Below are positions 25,293 through 33,857 of a stretch of 64,000 nt of DNA, piece after piece. The stretch is from positions 1 through 64,000 of the forward strand of contig NZ_NQOG01000012.1 in the NCBI RefSeq assembly GCF_002270485.1, given 5' to 3'. Numbering within the stretch: position 1 is the first letter of the stretch; every line of letters begins with the position of its first letter. Both the position numbers and the translations under genes were made by a program. This DNA is from Anaerostipes hominis (ex Lee et al. 2021) (GTDB taxonomy: Bacteria > Bacillota > Clostridia > Lachnospirales > Lachnospiraceae). The notes beneath the pieces were generated by a model. The model searched no databases. It saw only the letters and a program-made list of their open reading frames with translations, and was not told the origin of the DNA.

Positions 25293-26216
25293 ATGATTTA
25301 TACGTTAACTACAAATCCTGCCATCGATATGAACATTTCCACAAAAGGAATGGAACGTGCAAAAGTAAACCGCACATTCGATACGGTTTACACTCCCAAT
25401 GGAAAAGGTGTCAACGTCACGCTGACATTAAAGCATTATGGGGTAGATTCCACGGTTACTGGATTTTTTGGAGGATTTTCGGGAAAATATATTGTAGAGG
25501 AACTGGAAAAAAGACAGGTGGCGGTCAAGCCGGTCTGGGTCGGTGACACAACAAGGATCAATATATTTTTAAATGATGGAGAGGGCGAATTCAAATTTGT
25601 CAACAGCGGATCGTTTGTCGGAAGAGACCAGCAGGAAGAAATGCTGAATCTTTTTGAGACAGCCGAAGATCTGAGCTGCCTTGTGATCAGCGGCAGTCTT
25701 CCGCCTGGAATCGAACCGAGTTATTATGAAAGTATTATGTCAATCTGTAAAAAGAGGGGCATTGATGTGGTGCTGGATATCAGCTCCCCGAAACTGAAAG
25801 ACTTATTAAAATACCAGCCCTTGCTGATCAAACCAAACGATGAAGAGATTGAAGAGATCTTCGGGATCAAGATCAAGGACGAAGAAGACATTCTGCATGT
25901 CCTTACCTTTCTGAAAGAACAGGGGGCCAGGAATGTACTGCTGACGCTCGGAAGCAAAGGAGCGTATTTCAGTAACGGAGAAGATGTGTATTATTCATCT
26001 TCCCAGCCGGTTAAGTTATTAAGCTCGGCGTGTGCGGGAGATGCCGCATTGGCAAGCTTTTTAAGCCTTTGGCTCGATCATCCGGAAAATGTTGAGGATG
26101 CATTGAAGCGTTCGGCTGCCACAGGGGCAAATGTGGCGGAGAGCAACGCACTCGGTGATTTTGCCAAAGTAGATACTTACTTTCACAATATCAAAATAAG
26201 AAAGGTGGAGAAATGA
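25293..26216 (+). CDS. PfkB-family hexose-phosphate kinase (1-phosphofructokinase or tagatose-6-phosphate kinase)
   Basis: This 307-residue kinase has the PfkB N-terminus YTLTTNPAIDMNI and substrate loop PNGKGVNV. The C-terminal catalytic loop is CAGDAALASF, with the catalytic Asp in place of the usual GAGD. It phosphorylates fructose 1-phosphate or tagatose 6-phosphate to the bisphosphate. The fructose-type PTS that follows favours FruK. The shared operator with the tagatose-type aldolase gene keeps LacC-like activity open. ATG 25293 has GGAGGA 5 bases upstream. It ends one base before EIIBC. Confidence 0.85.
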   Translation: MIYTLTTNPAIDMNISTKGMERAKVNRTFDTVYTPNGKGVNVTLTLKHYGVDSTVTGFFGGFSGKYIVEELEKRQVAVKPVWVGDTTRINIFLNDGEGEFKFVNSGSFVGRDQQEEMLNLFETAEDLSCLVISGSLPPGIEPSYYESIMSICKKRGIDVVLDISSPKLKDLLKYQPLLIKPNDEEIEEIFGIKIKDEEDILHVLTFLKEQGARNVLLTLGSKGAYFSNGEDVYYSSSQPVKLLSSACAGDAALASFLSLWLDHPENVEDALKRSAATGANVAESNALGDFAKVDTYFHNIKIRKVEK

Positions 26217-26217
26217 T

Positions 26218-27603
26218 ATGAAAAAACTATTAGGTGTTACAGGTTGCCCAACCGGGATCGCCCATACTTACATGGCGGAGGAAGCTTTGAAGGAAGCTGC
26301 CGAAAAGCTGGGCGCTGAAATGAAAGTTGAGACCAACGGAGCTGTTGGTGTCGAGAATGAATTGACTGCTGAGGATATTGCTGAATGTGACGGAATTATT
26401 GTAGCTTGTGATAAAAATGTAGACATGGACCGTTTTAACGGAAAACCAGTCATAGAAGTGCCGGTCTCAGACGGGATCAGCAAAGCGGAAGAATTAGTGC
26501 AGAAGATGCTTGATGGAAACGTTTCAGTAAGAGGTGGGGAAGTGAAGGCAGCCGGAAGCGAAAAGAAAGCAGAAGAAGGAAAAGATTCTATTGGACATCA
26601 GATCTATAAGCATCTGATGAACGGTGTCTCCCATATGCTTCCGTTCGTTGTAGCCGGTGGTGTATTGACAGCCATCTCTTTCTTATGGGGTATTTATTCA
26701 GCAGACCCTACAAATGCTCAGTATAATGAAATAGCAGCCACTATCAAGACCGTCGGCGGTACATCTATGGGAATGATGGTTCCTGTGCTGGCAGCATTCA
26801 TCGCCCAGTCAATCGGTGACCGTCCGGGTATGATCGCAGGTTTTGTAGGCGGTATGATCGCCAACACCACAGGGTCTGGATTTATCGGAGCCATCATCGC
26901 AGGTTTCTTTGCAGGATACTTATGTAAGTTTGTTGTAAACGCTTTAAAAGGACTCCCAAGACAGCTGGAAGGTTTAAAGTCTATCTTCTTTATACCGATT
27001 ATCACAGTGGCCATCGTAGGTATTTTGATGCAGATTACCGCAGGGCCGGTTTCCGGGATCAACAAGGGAATGATGGATTTCTTAGCAGGATTACAGAACT
27101 CCAGCCCGATCATCTTAGGACTTGCTGTAGGCTGTATGTCTGCATTTGACATGGGAGGCCCAATCAACAAAGCGGCTTATGTCACAGGAACAACACTTTT
27201 AGCACAGGGAAACTTCTACTTTATGGCAGGTGTGTCCGCTGCATGTATTACACCGCCGTTGATCATCGCGCTTGCAGCGACATTTGCACCAAAGAAATTT
27301 ACAAAATCTGACCGTGCAGCAGGACTTGTAAACTATGTATTAGGATTTACACACATAACAGAGGGAGCGATTCCGTTTGCAGCCAAGGATCCGGTAAGGG
27401 TACTTCCGATCTTAATGGCAGGATCTTCTATCTCAGCGATTCTTTCCTACGTGATGAAGGTCCAGGTTCCGGCACCTCACGGCGGATTCTTGATCCTTCC
27501 ATTAGTACATCCGGCTGTCACATGGGTATTATGTATCCTGGCAGGTTCTGTAGTAGGCGCAGTACTTTATGTTCTCACTGCAAAGGATGTAGAACAGAAA
27601 TAA
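26218..27603 (+). CDS. PTS fructose-type EIIB-EIIC fusion
   Basis: This 461-residue protein has an N-terminal EIIB (about 1-100) with the phosphorylated Cys10 in GVTGCPTGIAHTYMAEEAL. A charged linker follows, then an EIIC of about eight or nine membrane segments (from about 130, LMNGVSHMLPFVVAGGVLTA). GFTHITEGAIPFAAKDP is the EIIC signature near the end. The EIIA is encoded separately downstream. It imports fructose or a related ketose and phosphorylates it, usually at C1. Confidence 0.92.
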   Translation: MKKLLGVTGCPTGIAHTYMAEEALKEAAEKLGAEMKVETNGAVGVENELTAEDIAECDGIIVACDKNVDMDRFNGKPVIEVPVSDGISKAEELVQKMLDGNVSVRGGEVKAAGSEKKAEEGKDSIGHQIYKHLMNGVSHMLPFVVAGGVLTAISFLWGIYSADPTNAQYNEIAATIKTVGGTSMGMMVPVLAAFIAQSIGDRPGMIAGFVGGMIANTTGSGFIGAIIAGFFAGYLCKFVVNALKGLPRQLEGLKSIFFIPIITVAIVGILMQITAGPVSGINKGMMDFLAGLQNSSPIILGLAVGCMSAFDMGGPINKAAYVTGTTLLAQGNFYFMAGVSAACITPPLIIALAATFAPKKFTKSDRAAGLVNYVLGFTHITEGAIPFAAKDPVRVLPILMAGSSISAILSYVMKVQVPAPHGGFLILPLVHPAVTWVLCILAGSVVGAVLYVLTAKDVEQK

Positions 27604-27643
27604 ACGTTTACCCTACTGGGTATTAGAAAGGTTGGTAACTTTT

Positions 27644-28093
27644 ATGGAAATTATGGAATTATTTGATGAGTCAACAATGAATCTAAACTTACAGGGAGAG
27701 ACAAAAGACCAGATCATTGAAGAAATGGTAACACTTTTAGATGAAGGCGGAGTGCTCGCTGATAAGGACGACTATAAAAAAGCGATCTATGCCAGAGAAG
27801 AACAGTCCTCCACAGGACTTGGATTTGACATTGCGATCCCGCATGCCAAGACCGCAGCAGTAAAAACTGCACGGGTGGCCTTCGGAAAGTCTGACAAAGG
27901 ATTTGATTTCGGAGCCGAGGACGGGACAAAAGCACACCTGATTTTCATGATAGCGGCAACCGATACAGACAGCAACCTGCATCTACAGGCGCTGGCGACA
28001 CTCTCAAGAAATTTGATTAAAGCAGACTTCAGAGCGAAGCTTCTGGCAGCCAATACTGCAGGAGAGGTTATGGATGTGTTAAAGACTTTATAA
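27644..28093 (+). CDS. PTS fructose-type EIIA
   Basis: This 149-residue EIIA has the phosphorylated histidine in GFDIAIPHAKT. It completes the fructose PTS. ATG 27644 is chosen; a TTG at 27632 would overlap the AAAGG ribosome site. The spacing from AAAGG to ATG is long (about 12), so expression may be lower than that of EIIBC. A strong terminator follows. Confidence 0.9.
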   Translation: MEIMELFDESTMNLNLQGETKDQIIEEMVTLLDEGGVLADKDDYKKAIYAREEQSSTGLGFDIAIPHAKTAAVKTARVAFGKSDKGFDFGAEDGTKAHLIFMIAATDTDSNLHLQALATLSRNLIKADFRAKLLAANTAGEVMDVLKTL

Positions 28094-28105
28094 TAGCAGA
28101 TATCA

Positions 28106-28141
28106 GAAAAAGCGGCGGAATTTATTTCTGCCGCTTTTTTA
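28106..28141 (+). terminator. Terminator of the fructose PTS operon
   Basis: AAAAAGCGGC (28107-28116) pairs with GCCGCTTTTTT (28130-28140) and T's follow. It also faces the convergent amidase operon. Confidence 0.9.
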
Positions 28142-28164
28142 GAACGTTTACAGGTTCAAAAATT

Positions 28165-29067
28165 TTATTGATTTACACTTAATTGATAAGACCTGGTTTG
28201 ATACGTATTGTCTTTTCCTTTAGGATCTTTTACTGTTGTTATTTTTATATTTTTTTTGATTGTTGCTCTAGCTGCCTTATGCGAGTCTTTTAGCAGATGA
28301 AAATAATCAGCAATCCCTTGGGCATCCTTCTCAGCCATTTCTTGAATTTTTTCATCGGAAGAAAAATATGATTGAAATTCATCTATATTATCCATATATC
28401 CGTGTTCAATAATAATAGCGATCATATCCTCATTAATTCCACCTTTTACGATCGCATAATAGTCACATAATCTGCCATTTCTATAGGTATTTCTGTTCTC
28501 AGACAATCTACGCAGCAGCCCTCTGTTTTTCAGCCCAAGTTCACTGATGCGGTTTAATATATTTGCACCTAATTGCTCTTCCTCTTGTGCCAGATTTTCT
28601 TTTTCATTTCCGCTGGCAACCAAAACGTAAGCGCCGTCTTTTGCATTAACAATGCTGCCTTTGGCATTATGATGAATACTTATCAATGCGTCCGCCTGAT
28701 CTTTTTTTGCTTTTTCCACTCGTTTCTTTAAAGATATATTTTTGTCTGTCTTGCGAGTCATAGAAACAGTAACTCCCTGATATTTTTCTAACTCTGTTTT
28801 CAAGTACAAAGATAATTTTAAATTTAAGGTTTTTTCATAGGTTACTGTCCCATCTGCTGTAATCTGGGCACCTGTATCAACACCGCCATGTCCGGGATCG
28901 ATTTCTATTCTCACTTTCTCAACCTTATCCTTATTTGAAACTGTCACTTCGGTTGCCTTCGCAGCTGTCCTTTTATCCGTTTTATTCGGCACATTTATTT
29001 TCTTTGCATAGATTAAAAAGATAAGCACACCACAAACAACAAAAACAAAGAATGTTAGTTTTTTCAT
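28165..29067 (-). CDS. N-acetylmuramoyl-L-alanine amidase (Amidase_3), membrane-anchored
   Basis: This 300-residue protein has an N-terminal membrane helix or uncleaved signal (residues 5-20) and one Amidase_3 domain. Zinc ligands are His60 (IDPGHGG), Glu78 and His132 (SIHHNA), with catalytic Glu221 (IIIEHGYMDN). It cuts the bond between muramic acid and the stem peptide. The C-terminal 40 residues are basic and lack a known wall-binding domain. It is the last gene of a four-gene reverse-strand operon whose other members are membrane proteins. Confidence 0.9.
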   Translation of the reverse strand: MKKLTFFVFVVCGVLIFLIYAKKINVPNKTDKRTAAKATEVTVSNKDKVEKVRIEIDPGHGGVDTGAQITADGTVTYEKTLNLKLSLYLKTELEKYQGVTVSMTRKTDKNISLKKRVEKAKKDQADALISIHHNAKGSIVNAKDGAYVLVASGNEKENLAQEEEQLGANILNRISELGLKNRGLLRRLSENRNTYRNGRLCDYYAIVKGGINEDMIAIIIEHGYMDNIDEFQSYFSSDEKIQEMAEKDAQGIADYFHLLKDSHKAARATIKKNIKITTVKDPKGKDNTYQTRSYQLSVNQ

Positions 29068-29076
29068 GGGCAGCCT

Positions 29077-29874
29077 CTATGATTCGTCAGACAGAAATTC
29101 ATTGTATGTTCGGATTTCCTTCGTTGAACCGCTGAAAGATGCTCCGCGGTAAAAACAGTCAGCCATATAATCTGCCTGGCCCTTTGGATTATTACTCTTA
29201 TCATCTGCTTTATATTTAAATTTAAGAATGTAATCATAGGTTCCATTAGAAGCAATGATCATATATTGACCTATGGTTTTATCACTATTTAAGTGACCGC
29301 CATAAATTTTTCTGCAAAAGGCTCCTGACTTTTTAACCCCCTCTGTTGGAAACTTAAAATAAAAGTGGGAGAATTCATCTTTATAATCTTCCGCCAGATT
29401 TTTTACTTCCTGCTGCGCGGATCCAGCGGTTGCCTTTTGAGAAAATACAGTATATTCAGTCACCCCGTCGTCTGCCGAAAAAACATATTTCCCATCTTTA
29501 TTAATATCTACACGGTTGAAGAAGTTCTTAGGATACACAAAGCTATATCCCCCGCTGGTATTGCAAGTTACCTTTTTATATAATTGGGTATTTAGGCATT
29601 TGCTGTAGTCATTGGTACTGTTGGCATCCACTGCAATTTTACTATTGGTGTTATCGTTGTTTTTTCTTTCTGTAGCTGACTCGGATGTAGTCTTTTTTGC
29701 TGCCGTAGTTTTTTCTTCCTCTGCAGCTGTGTTTTCAGTTGTGACGTTATCAACTGTGGGAGCGCTTGGCGTCTGTTCTTTATTTGCAGACACATAGCAA
29801 ACAATATTTAAAATAATGGATAAAGCGACTGCAATGCTCAAACCAAGAATGATTTTCTTTTCTTTTTGTCTCAT
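29077..29874 (-). CDS. Membrane-anchored extracellular protein, unknown
   Basis: This 265-residue protein starts at the ATG at 29874, with GGAG 6 bases upstream. It has one N-terminal membrane helix (about 7-28), a Thr/Glu/Lys-rich low-complexity stalk (to about 95), then a globular part with CNTSGGYSFVYPKNFFNR and YDYILKFKYKAD. This looks like an exported beta-rich domain on a flexible stalk. I cannot name the family. It lies 9 bp before the amidase gene, so it may help target or control cell-wall cutting. Confidence 0.7.
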   Translation of the reverse strand: MRQKEKKIILGLSIAVALSIILNIVCYVSANKEQTPSAPTVDNVTTENTAAEEEKTTAAKKTTSESATERKNNDNTNSKIAVDANSTNDYSKCLNTQLYKKVTCNTSGGYSFVYPKNFFNRVDINKDGKYVFSADDGVTEYTVFSQKATAGSAQQEVKNLAEDYKDEFSHFYFKFPTEGVKKSGAFCRKIYGGHLNSDKTIGQYMIIASNGTYDYILKFKYKADDKSNNPKGQADYMADCFYRGASFSGSTKEIRTYNEFLSDES

Positions 29875-29928
29875 ATTTATCTCCATTTCTTTCTCAAATG
29901 TATCACTGTATTATAAAAAGCATTATGA

Positions 29929-31044
29929 TTACATAGCTATTTTCCAGGATCCATCCACAAACACCATATAAAAATCTTCATCAATGGAGAGCGTATCTTT
30001 TGTAGCTTGTCCCCAGAGTTCGTTTGTATAAGTATATTCACAACTTGCATTAAATGAAATATAAGGCTCCTTAAAGTTCTTTGCCGGACTTTCCATAATT
30101 TCACCTGTTTGAGGCTGAGTCTGAATGTCTGCTTTGGAGTTCTTGGTACCTCCATAAACAGTATAGGAAGAGATAAAGCTTTCCGCATCTTCTTTTGAAT
30201 AGAAATAATCTTGGATCTCATCAGCAGAAACATCTTTTTTTCCCAGATAGTTGGTCCACTCTTTTAAAAAATTTATCACTGTGTTTTTTGCTGCCTGAAC
30301 TTGCTTATTGCTATACTTAAGTGAAAGTTCTTTTAAAGAACCCGTGTTTAACTCATAAGTATCTTGTGATAAAAAATCATCCTTATCCTCAAAGGTTACA
30401 GTGTGATTGCCTTCTAATACTTCAATATCATAATATTTTTCATCTTCCTCTTCTTTCAGATAAATATCTTTGATCCTAGTTCCGTCTATAGAAACTGGAC
30501 ACTGTTGAATATATGGAATTTCTACTTGGACAGTATCAACCTTTAAGTCAGCTAATTCCCACTGGTCAAAGAAAAAATATCTTTTTTTATTTAACTTTTG
30601 AACATTGCAGTAGTAATCAGACCCAAAATAAACCTGTTTTTCTGCTGAGTCTTTATCATTACTGCTATTGATCTCACCTAACTCACCTGTTACATTTGCC
30701 ATGACTTTTTCATAAGAGGCTTTCGTAATAAATTCTGTTTCGGTGATATTTGTCATGTCATAGATTTTATCCCACTGTTGATTGTTGTAATACTTACGAT
30801 ATTGCTCCGCTGTTTTTTCGGCGGTATTAAATTTACTTCCTTCTATGTAAAAAAAACCAACACTGATACATAAAATGAAAATAAGAATTCCAATAATGGT
30901 TTTACCTTTCTTTGAGAATTCTTCCCCTTTCTTTTTTGTCTTTGCCGGTTTTCTTTTTGTTTCTTTTTTTATATGCAAAGAGGAACCACACTCTTCACAA
31001 AAATTTCCGTCGGGTACATCTTTTCCACAATTTGGACAAATCAT
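29929..31044 (-). CDS. Zinc-ribbon, single-TM protein, TcaA-like
   Basis: This 371-residue protein begins with a zinc ribbon (Cys3, Cys6, Cys16, Cys19 in CPNCGKDVPDGNFCEECG). A basic linker, one membrane helix (about 43-62) and a large outer part follow, with TAEQYRKYYNNQQWDKIYD, typical of NTF2-like domains in TcaA proteins. TcaA of staphylococci affects glycopeptide sensitivity and wall chain properties. The start at 31044 puts the first Cys at position 3 and has AGGAGA 10 bases upstream; the longer start at 31089 is less likely. It is the second gene of the operon. Confidence 0.78.
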   Translation of the reverse strand: MICPNCGKDVPDGNFCEECGSSLHIKKETKRKPAKTKKKGEEFSKKGKTIIGILIFILCISVGFFYIEGSKFNTAEKTAEQYRKYYNNQQWDKIYDMTNITETEFITKASYEKVMANVTGELGEINSSNDKDSAEKQVYFGSDYYCNVQKLNKKRYFFFDQWELADLKVDTVQVEIPYIQQCPVSIDGTRIKDIYLKEEEDEKYYDIEVLEGNHTVTFEDKDDFLSQDTYELNTGSLKELSLKYSNKQVQAAKNTVINFLKEWTNYLGKKDVSADEIQDYFYSKEDAESFISSYTVYGGTKNSKADIQTQPQTGEIMESPAKNFKEPYISFNASCEYTYTNELWGQATKDTLSIDEDFYMVFVDGSWKIAM

Positions 31045-31060
31045 AATTTTATCTTCTCCT

Positions 31061-31768
31061 CTATAATCCCATAAACATATTTCTTCCATAGTTGCTTACT
31101 ATATTGGTAAGAGATGTTTTAAGAACAATATATAAAACAAGACTCACAACAATAAATACCACCGCAAGAATATACATAGTTTTTTCTTTATCTGCGCCTT
31201 TCACTTCATCAACCGCTTTTCCCATCAAAAAAGTAGAAGCAAGCTTCCCGCTGATGAAAACAAGGATACCGAATCCTGGATTTAATAACAGGCAGATGAT
31301 ACCTAGTACTAAAAATAGAATATTAATTGCTGCTGTTGTTGCCGGTACGGTCATAAAATCAACATAGGCTGCGTCACTCTTGCTTATCATTTTTTCCAAT
31401 GCCCAAAGCACAAGTGTCGTCAGTGCGTTCATTCCAATGACAAACAAAAGTGCATAGAAAAATATTTTTGGATAAGAGACCATCTGACGTCCAAAATATG
31501 ATGATCCTAAAGTGGATGATACAAGTATCATCAAACAAATGCCTGTAATAATGCCCTCACCCAGCCAAGTTACTGCACTCTCTTTCAGCGAAAACGATGC
31601 AGTAATTTGTTTTGCTCCGGAGGCAGGTTTCACTAGTACTTTTTTTATTCCGCTTGAAATTTTATTTTTATCAATATCTTGAAAGAAACTTGTTTCATCT
31701 TCTTTGATCTGACAAGTACAAACCTCCCCGTCTTCTAACCTTTTTCCGCAAAATTTACAGTATTTCAT
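31061..31768 (-). CDS. Zinc-ribbon multi-pass membrane protein
   Basis: This 235-residue protein opens with a short zinc ribbon (Cys4, Cys7, Cys17, Cys19 in YCKFCGKRLEDGEVCTCQ), then a soluble linker and about five membrane segments in a Yip1-like arrangement. It is the first gene of the operon, 16 bp before the TcaA-like gene. Proteins of this kind accompany TcaA-like genes in clostridia, but their function is unknown. Confidence 0.75.
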   Translation of the reverse strand: MKYCKFCGKRLEDGEVCTCQIKEDETSFFQDIDKNKISSGIKKVLVKPASGAKQITASFSLKESAVTWLGEGIITGICLMILVSSTLGSSYFGRQMVSYPKIFFYALLFVIGMNALTTLVLWALEKMISKSDAAYVDFMTVPATTAAINILFLVLGIICLLLNPGFGILVFISGKLASTFLMGKAVDEVKGADKEKTMYILAVVFIVVSLVLYIVLKTSLTNIVSNYGRNMFMGL

Positions 31769-31868
31769 ACATAATTCCTCCCTTTTCTCTTGTAACTGTA
31801 TTATTATACCAATAATTGACTAAAATTTCAATTACCTCATCATCTTGTAAAACGATTTTATGAATAAA

Positions 31869-31908
31869 AAAAGGTCTCATGCAAAATTGCCTTTGCATGA
31901 CACCTTTT
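31869..31908. terminator. Terminator of deoR (minus strand), possibly bidirectional
   Basis: AAAAGGT-C-TCATGCAAA (31869-31885) pairs with TTTGCATGA-C-ACCTTTT (31892-31908) with one mismatch and a 6-nt loop. An A-run precedes it, giving U's on the minus strand. Confidence 0.8.
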
Positions 31909-32002
31909 GTTTTGACATGCTTATCTAGCAGATACTGCGTCCGTGTTCTACATGATTGGAGTGAGGCATTCTAAGAGCCGAACGGAAATCATGTGGAAAA
32001 TG

Positions 32003-32764
32003 TCACACCAAGATAACTTCCGTGAGTTCACTCAGTGTTTTATAAACAGCAGACGGCAGATCTTTATCCGTGATAAAATAGTCGATATCCTTCCAGTTGG
32101 CGTACTGCACCAGAGAGCAGATATGGGCCTTGGAGCTGTCAGAGATGACAACAATGATCTTAGACTGGGGGATGATGGCCTGCTTGATCTGTGCATCTGT
32201 GAATTCTGAGACTGCCGGCCCGTTGTGCTGCTCAAATCCGCTGGTCCCCAGAAATGAGATATCTACCTTGATAGTGTTGATAAAGTTGGTGGTCTGGAAC
32301 CCTTCTGTGGACATATTGTTCGGGTTCAGCTGGCCGCCGGTTAAGATGGTCACGTTGTTGCCGTTATTTAAATGGTAAGTGGTGTTGATGGCATTGGTCA
32401 CAATGGTATAACCGGATTTCTGGCTTAAAAGCTGTGCCATGCACTGCATTGTGCTTCCGGCGTCAAGATAAATGACACCCTGTTCCGGGATCAATTCCAA
32501 TCCCTTCTCACAGAGGGCATACTTTACGGAGCTGTTTTCGCTGACCCGTGTTTCGATGGGGATCGGGCGGAAGCTTGAGACCAGGGTGGCGCCCCCGTGG
32601 CTGCGCTCTATAGCCCCGATCTCCTGAAGATGAGTCAGGTCTCTTCTGATGGTTTCTTTTGTCACTTCAAATTTATCTGCAAGATCGCCGATCTTAGCAC
32701 TTCCTGTACTGTTGATATATTCGACGATTTCCTTCTGCCGTTCTTTTGCGAGAAGTTTTCCCAT
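32003..32764 (-). CDS. DeoR-family transcriptional regulator
   Basis: This 253-residue protein has the DeoR N-terminal helix-turn-helix (KIGDLADKFEVTKETIRRDL) and a DeoRC sugar-phosphate sensor domain. GVIYLDAGSTMQCMAQLL and HNGPAVSEFTDAQIKQAII are typical of it. The ATG at 32764 has AGGAGG 7 bases upstream; the longer frame to 32863 is a low-complexity extension. It is divergent from the kinase-sorE pair, with A/C-rich repeats between them that probably bind it. Confidence 0.9.
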   Translation of the reverse strand: MGKLLAKERQKEIVEYINSTGSAKIGDLADKFEVTKETIRRDLTHLQEIGAIERSHGGATLVSSFRPIPIETRVSENSSVKYALCEKGLELIPEQGVIYLDAGSTMQCMAQLLSQKSGYTIVTNAINTTYHLNNGNNVTILTGGQLNPNNMSTEGFQTTNFINTIKVDISFLGTSGFEQHNGPAVSEFTDAQIKQAIIPQSKIIVVISDSSKAHICSLVQYANWKDIDYFITDKDLPSAVYKTLSELTEVILV

Positions 32765-32852
32765 GTCCGTTCCTCCTTTTTTACTGTTACACTCATCATA
32801 ACAGAAATTCAAATTCATTTCAAATTTAAATCCACAAAAACAAAAACAAAAC

Positions 32853-32936
32853 AACAAAAACAAACGTAATTTATGTCAGAGTATTGACATAACAAGGAAA
32901 AAATCATATAATTTACCCATAAAACAAAAATAAACG
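32853..32936. promoter_or_regulatory. Promoter and DeoR-type direct repeats before kinase-sorE
   Basis: AACAAAAACAAACG (32853-32866) and AACAAAAATAAACG (32923-32936) are near-identical repeats on either side of a perfect promoter: TTGACA (32884-32889), 17 bp, TATAAT (32907-32912). A third weaker copy follows at about 32942. Direct repeats flanking a promoter fit DeoR-mediated looping or blocking. Confidence 0.75.
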
Positions 32937-32975
32937 GACATAAAACAACGTAAACAAAATTTAATGAGGTAGATC

Positions 32976-33857
32976 ATGAAAAATTGGAAAGAGTATGTGT
33001 TTGATGTCAATGGATTTCAGATCAATACGCTTTACAGCGAGGAAACCATAGAAACCATTTTCCTGCCCATGCTGAGAAAATTCACCGGTATGCAGAAAAA
33101 ACTGGGCCGGAGACTGATCGTATTTCTGGCGGCGCCGCCGGCAGTGGGAAAGACAACACTGTCCAAGTTTCTGGAATATCTGGCTGTGCAGCAGGAAGAT
33201 CTGACAGAGATACAGGCGATAGGACTGGATGGTTTTCACTACCACTCAGATTACATTAATACCCACAATGCGGTCGTGATGGGAAAAGAAGTTCCTATGA
33301 AGAAAGTAAAGGGATGTCCTGAAACTTATAATACCGGGAAGCTTGAGGAGAAGCTTGGAAGGATCAAAGAAGAAGATATTCTCTGGCCCATATATGACAG
33401 AAACATCCACGATGTGGTGGAAGATTTGGAAAAAATTACGAAGGACATTGTGCTGATCGAAGGCAACTGGCTGCTCCTTGATGAGGAGCCGTGGAAGACA
33501 TTAAAGGATACCGCAGATTATACGATATTAATCCGCTCTGAAGAAGAGACGTTAAAGGAACGGCTGATCGGAAGGAAGATGAAGGGCGGCCTTACGAGAG
33601 AAGAGGCAGAAGACTGGTACATAAACAGCGACAGCGTGAATGTGAGAAGGGTTTTGGAGACTTCTCTGGATGGGGATTTGATGTTAAAGGTAGAACCAGA
33701 CGGAGATTATACGAGGAGGATAAAGGATGAAATCAACAGCGGCAGTTCTTGCAGGGAAAAATCAGGTTTATGTAAAGGAAGTGGCCCTTCCGGAAATCGG
33801 AGAAGAGGAACTCTTGGTAAAGGTTGTGTCAAACAGCATTTGCCTGTCAACTTATAA
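32976..33857 (+). CDS. P-loop sugar/nucleoside kinase (uridine kinase-like, YggC/FrcK type)
   Basis: This 293-residue protein has the Walker A loop APPAVGKTTLSK and a substrate segment LDGFHYHSDY, as in phosphoribulokinase/uridine kinase relatives of the YggC type. LIEGNWLLLDEEPW is a Walker B-like turn. Family members are about 230-240 residues. The last 43 residues here are encoded over the start of sorE in another frame, with no homology I can see. A stop codon may have been lost, or the overlap may be real. It probably phosphorylates a sugar in the same pathway as SorE. Confidence 0.78.
   Translation: MKNWKEYVFDVNGFQINTLYSEETIETIFLPMLRKFTGMQKKLGRRLIVFLAAPPAVGKTTLSKFLEYLAVQQEDLTEIQAIGLDGFHYHSDYINTHNAVVMGKEVPMKKVKGCPETYNTGKLEEKLGRIKEEDILWPIYDRNIHDVVEDLEKITKDIVLIEGNWLLLDEEPWKTLKDTADYTILIRSEEETLKERLIGRKMKGGLTREEAEDWYINSDSVNVRRVLETSLDGDLMLKVEPDGDYTRRIKDEINSGSSCREKSGLCKGSGPSGNRRRGTLGKGCVKQHLPVNL

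Noticed and set aside
32830-32870. A/C-rich run that looks like a tandem repeat or CRISPR-like array
   Set aside because: The units are short and irregular with no spacers of constant length; the copies make better sense as DeoR operators.
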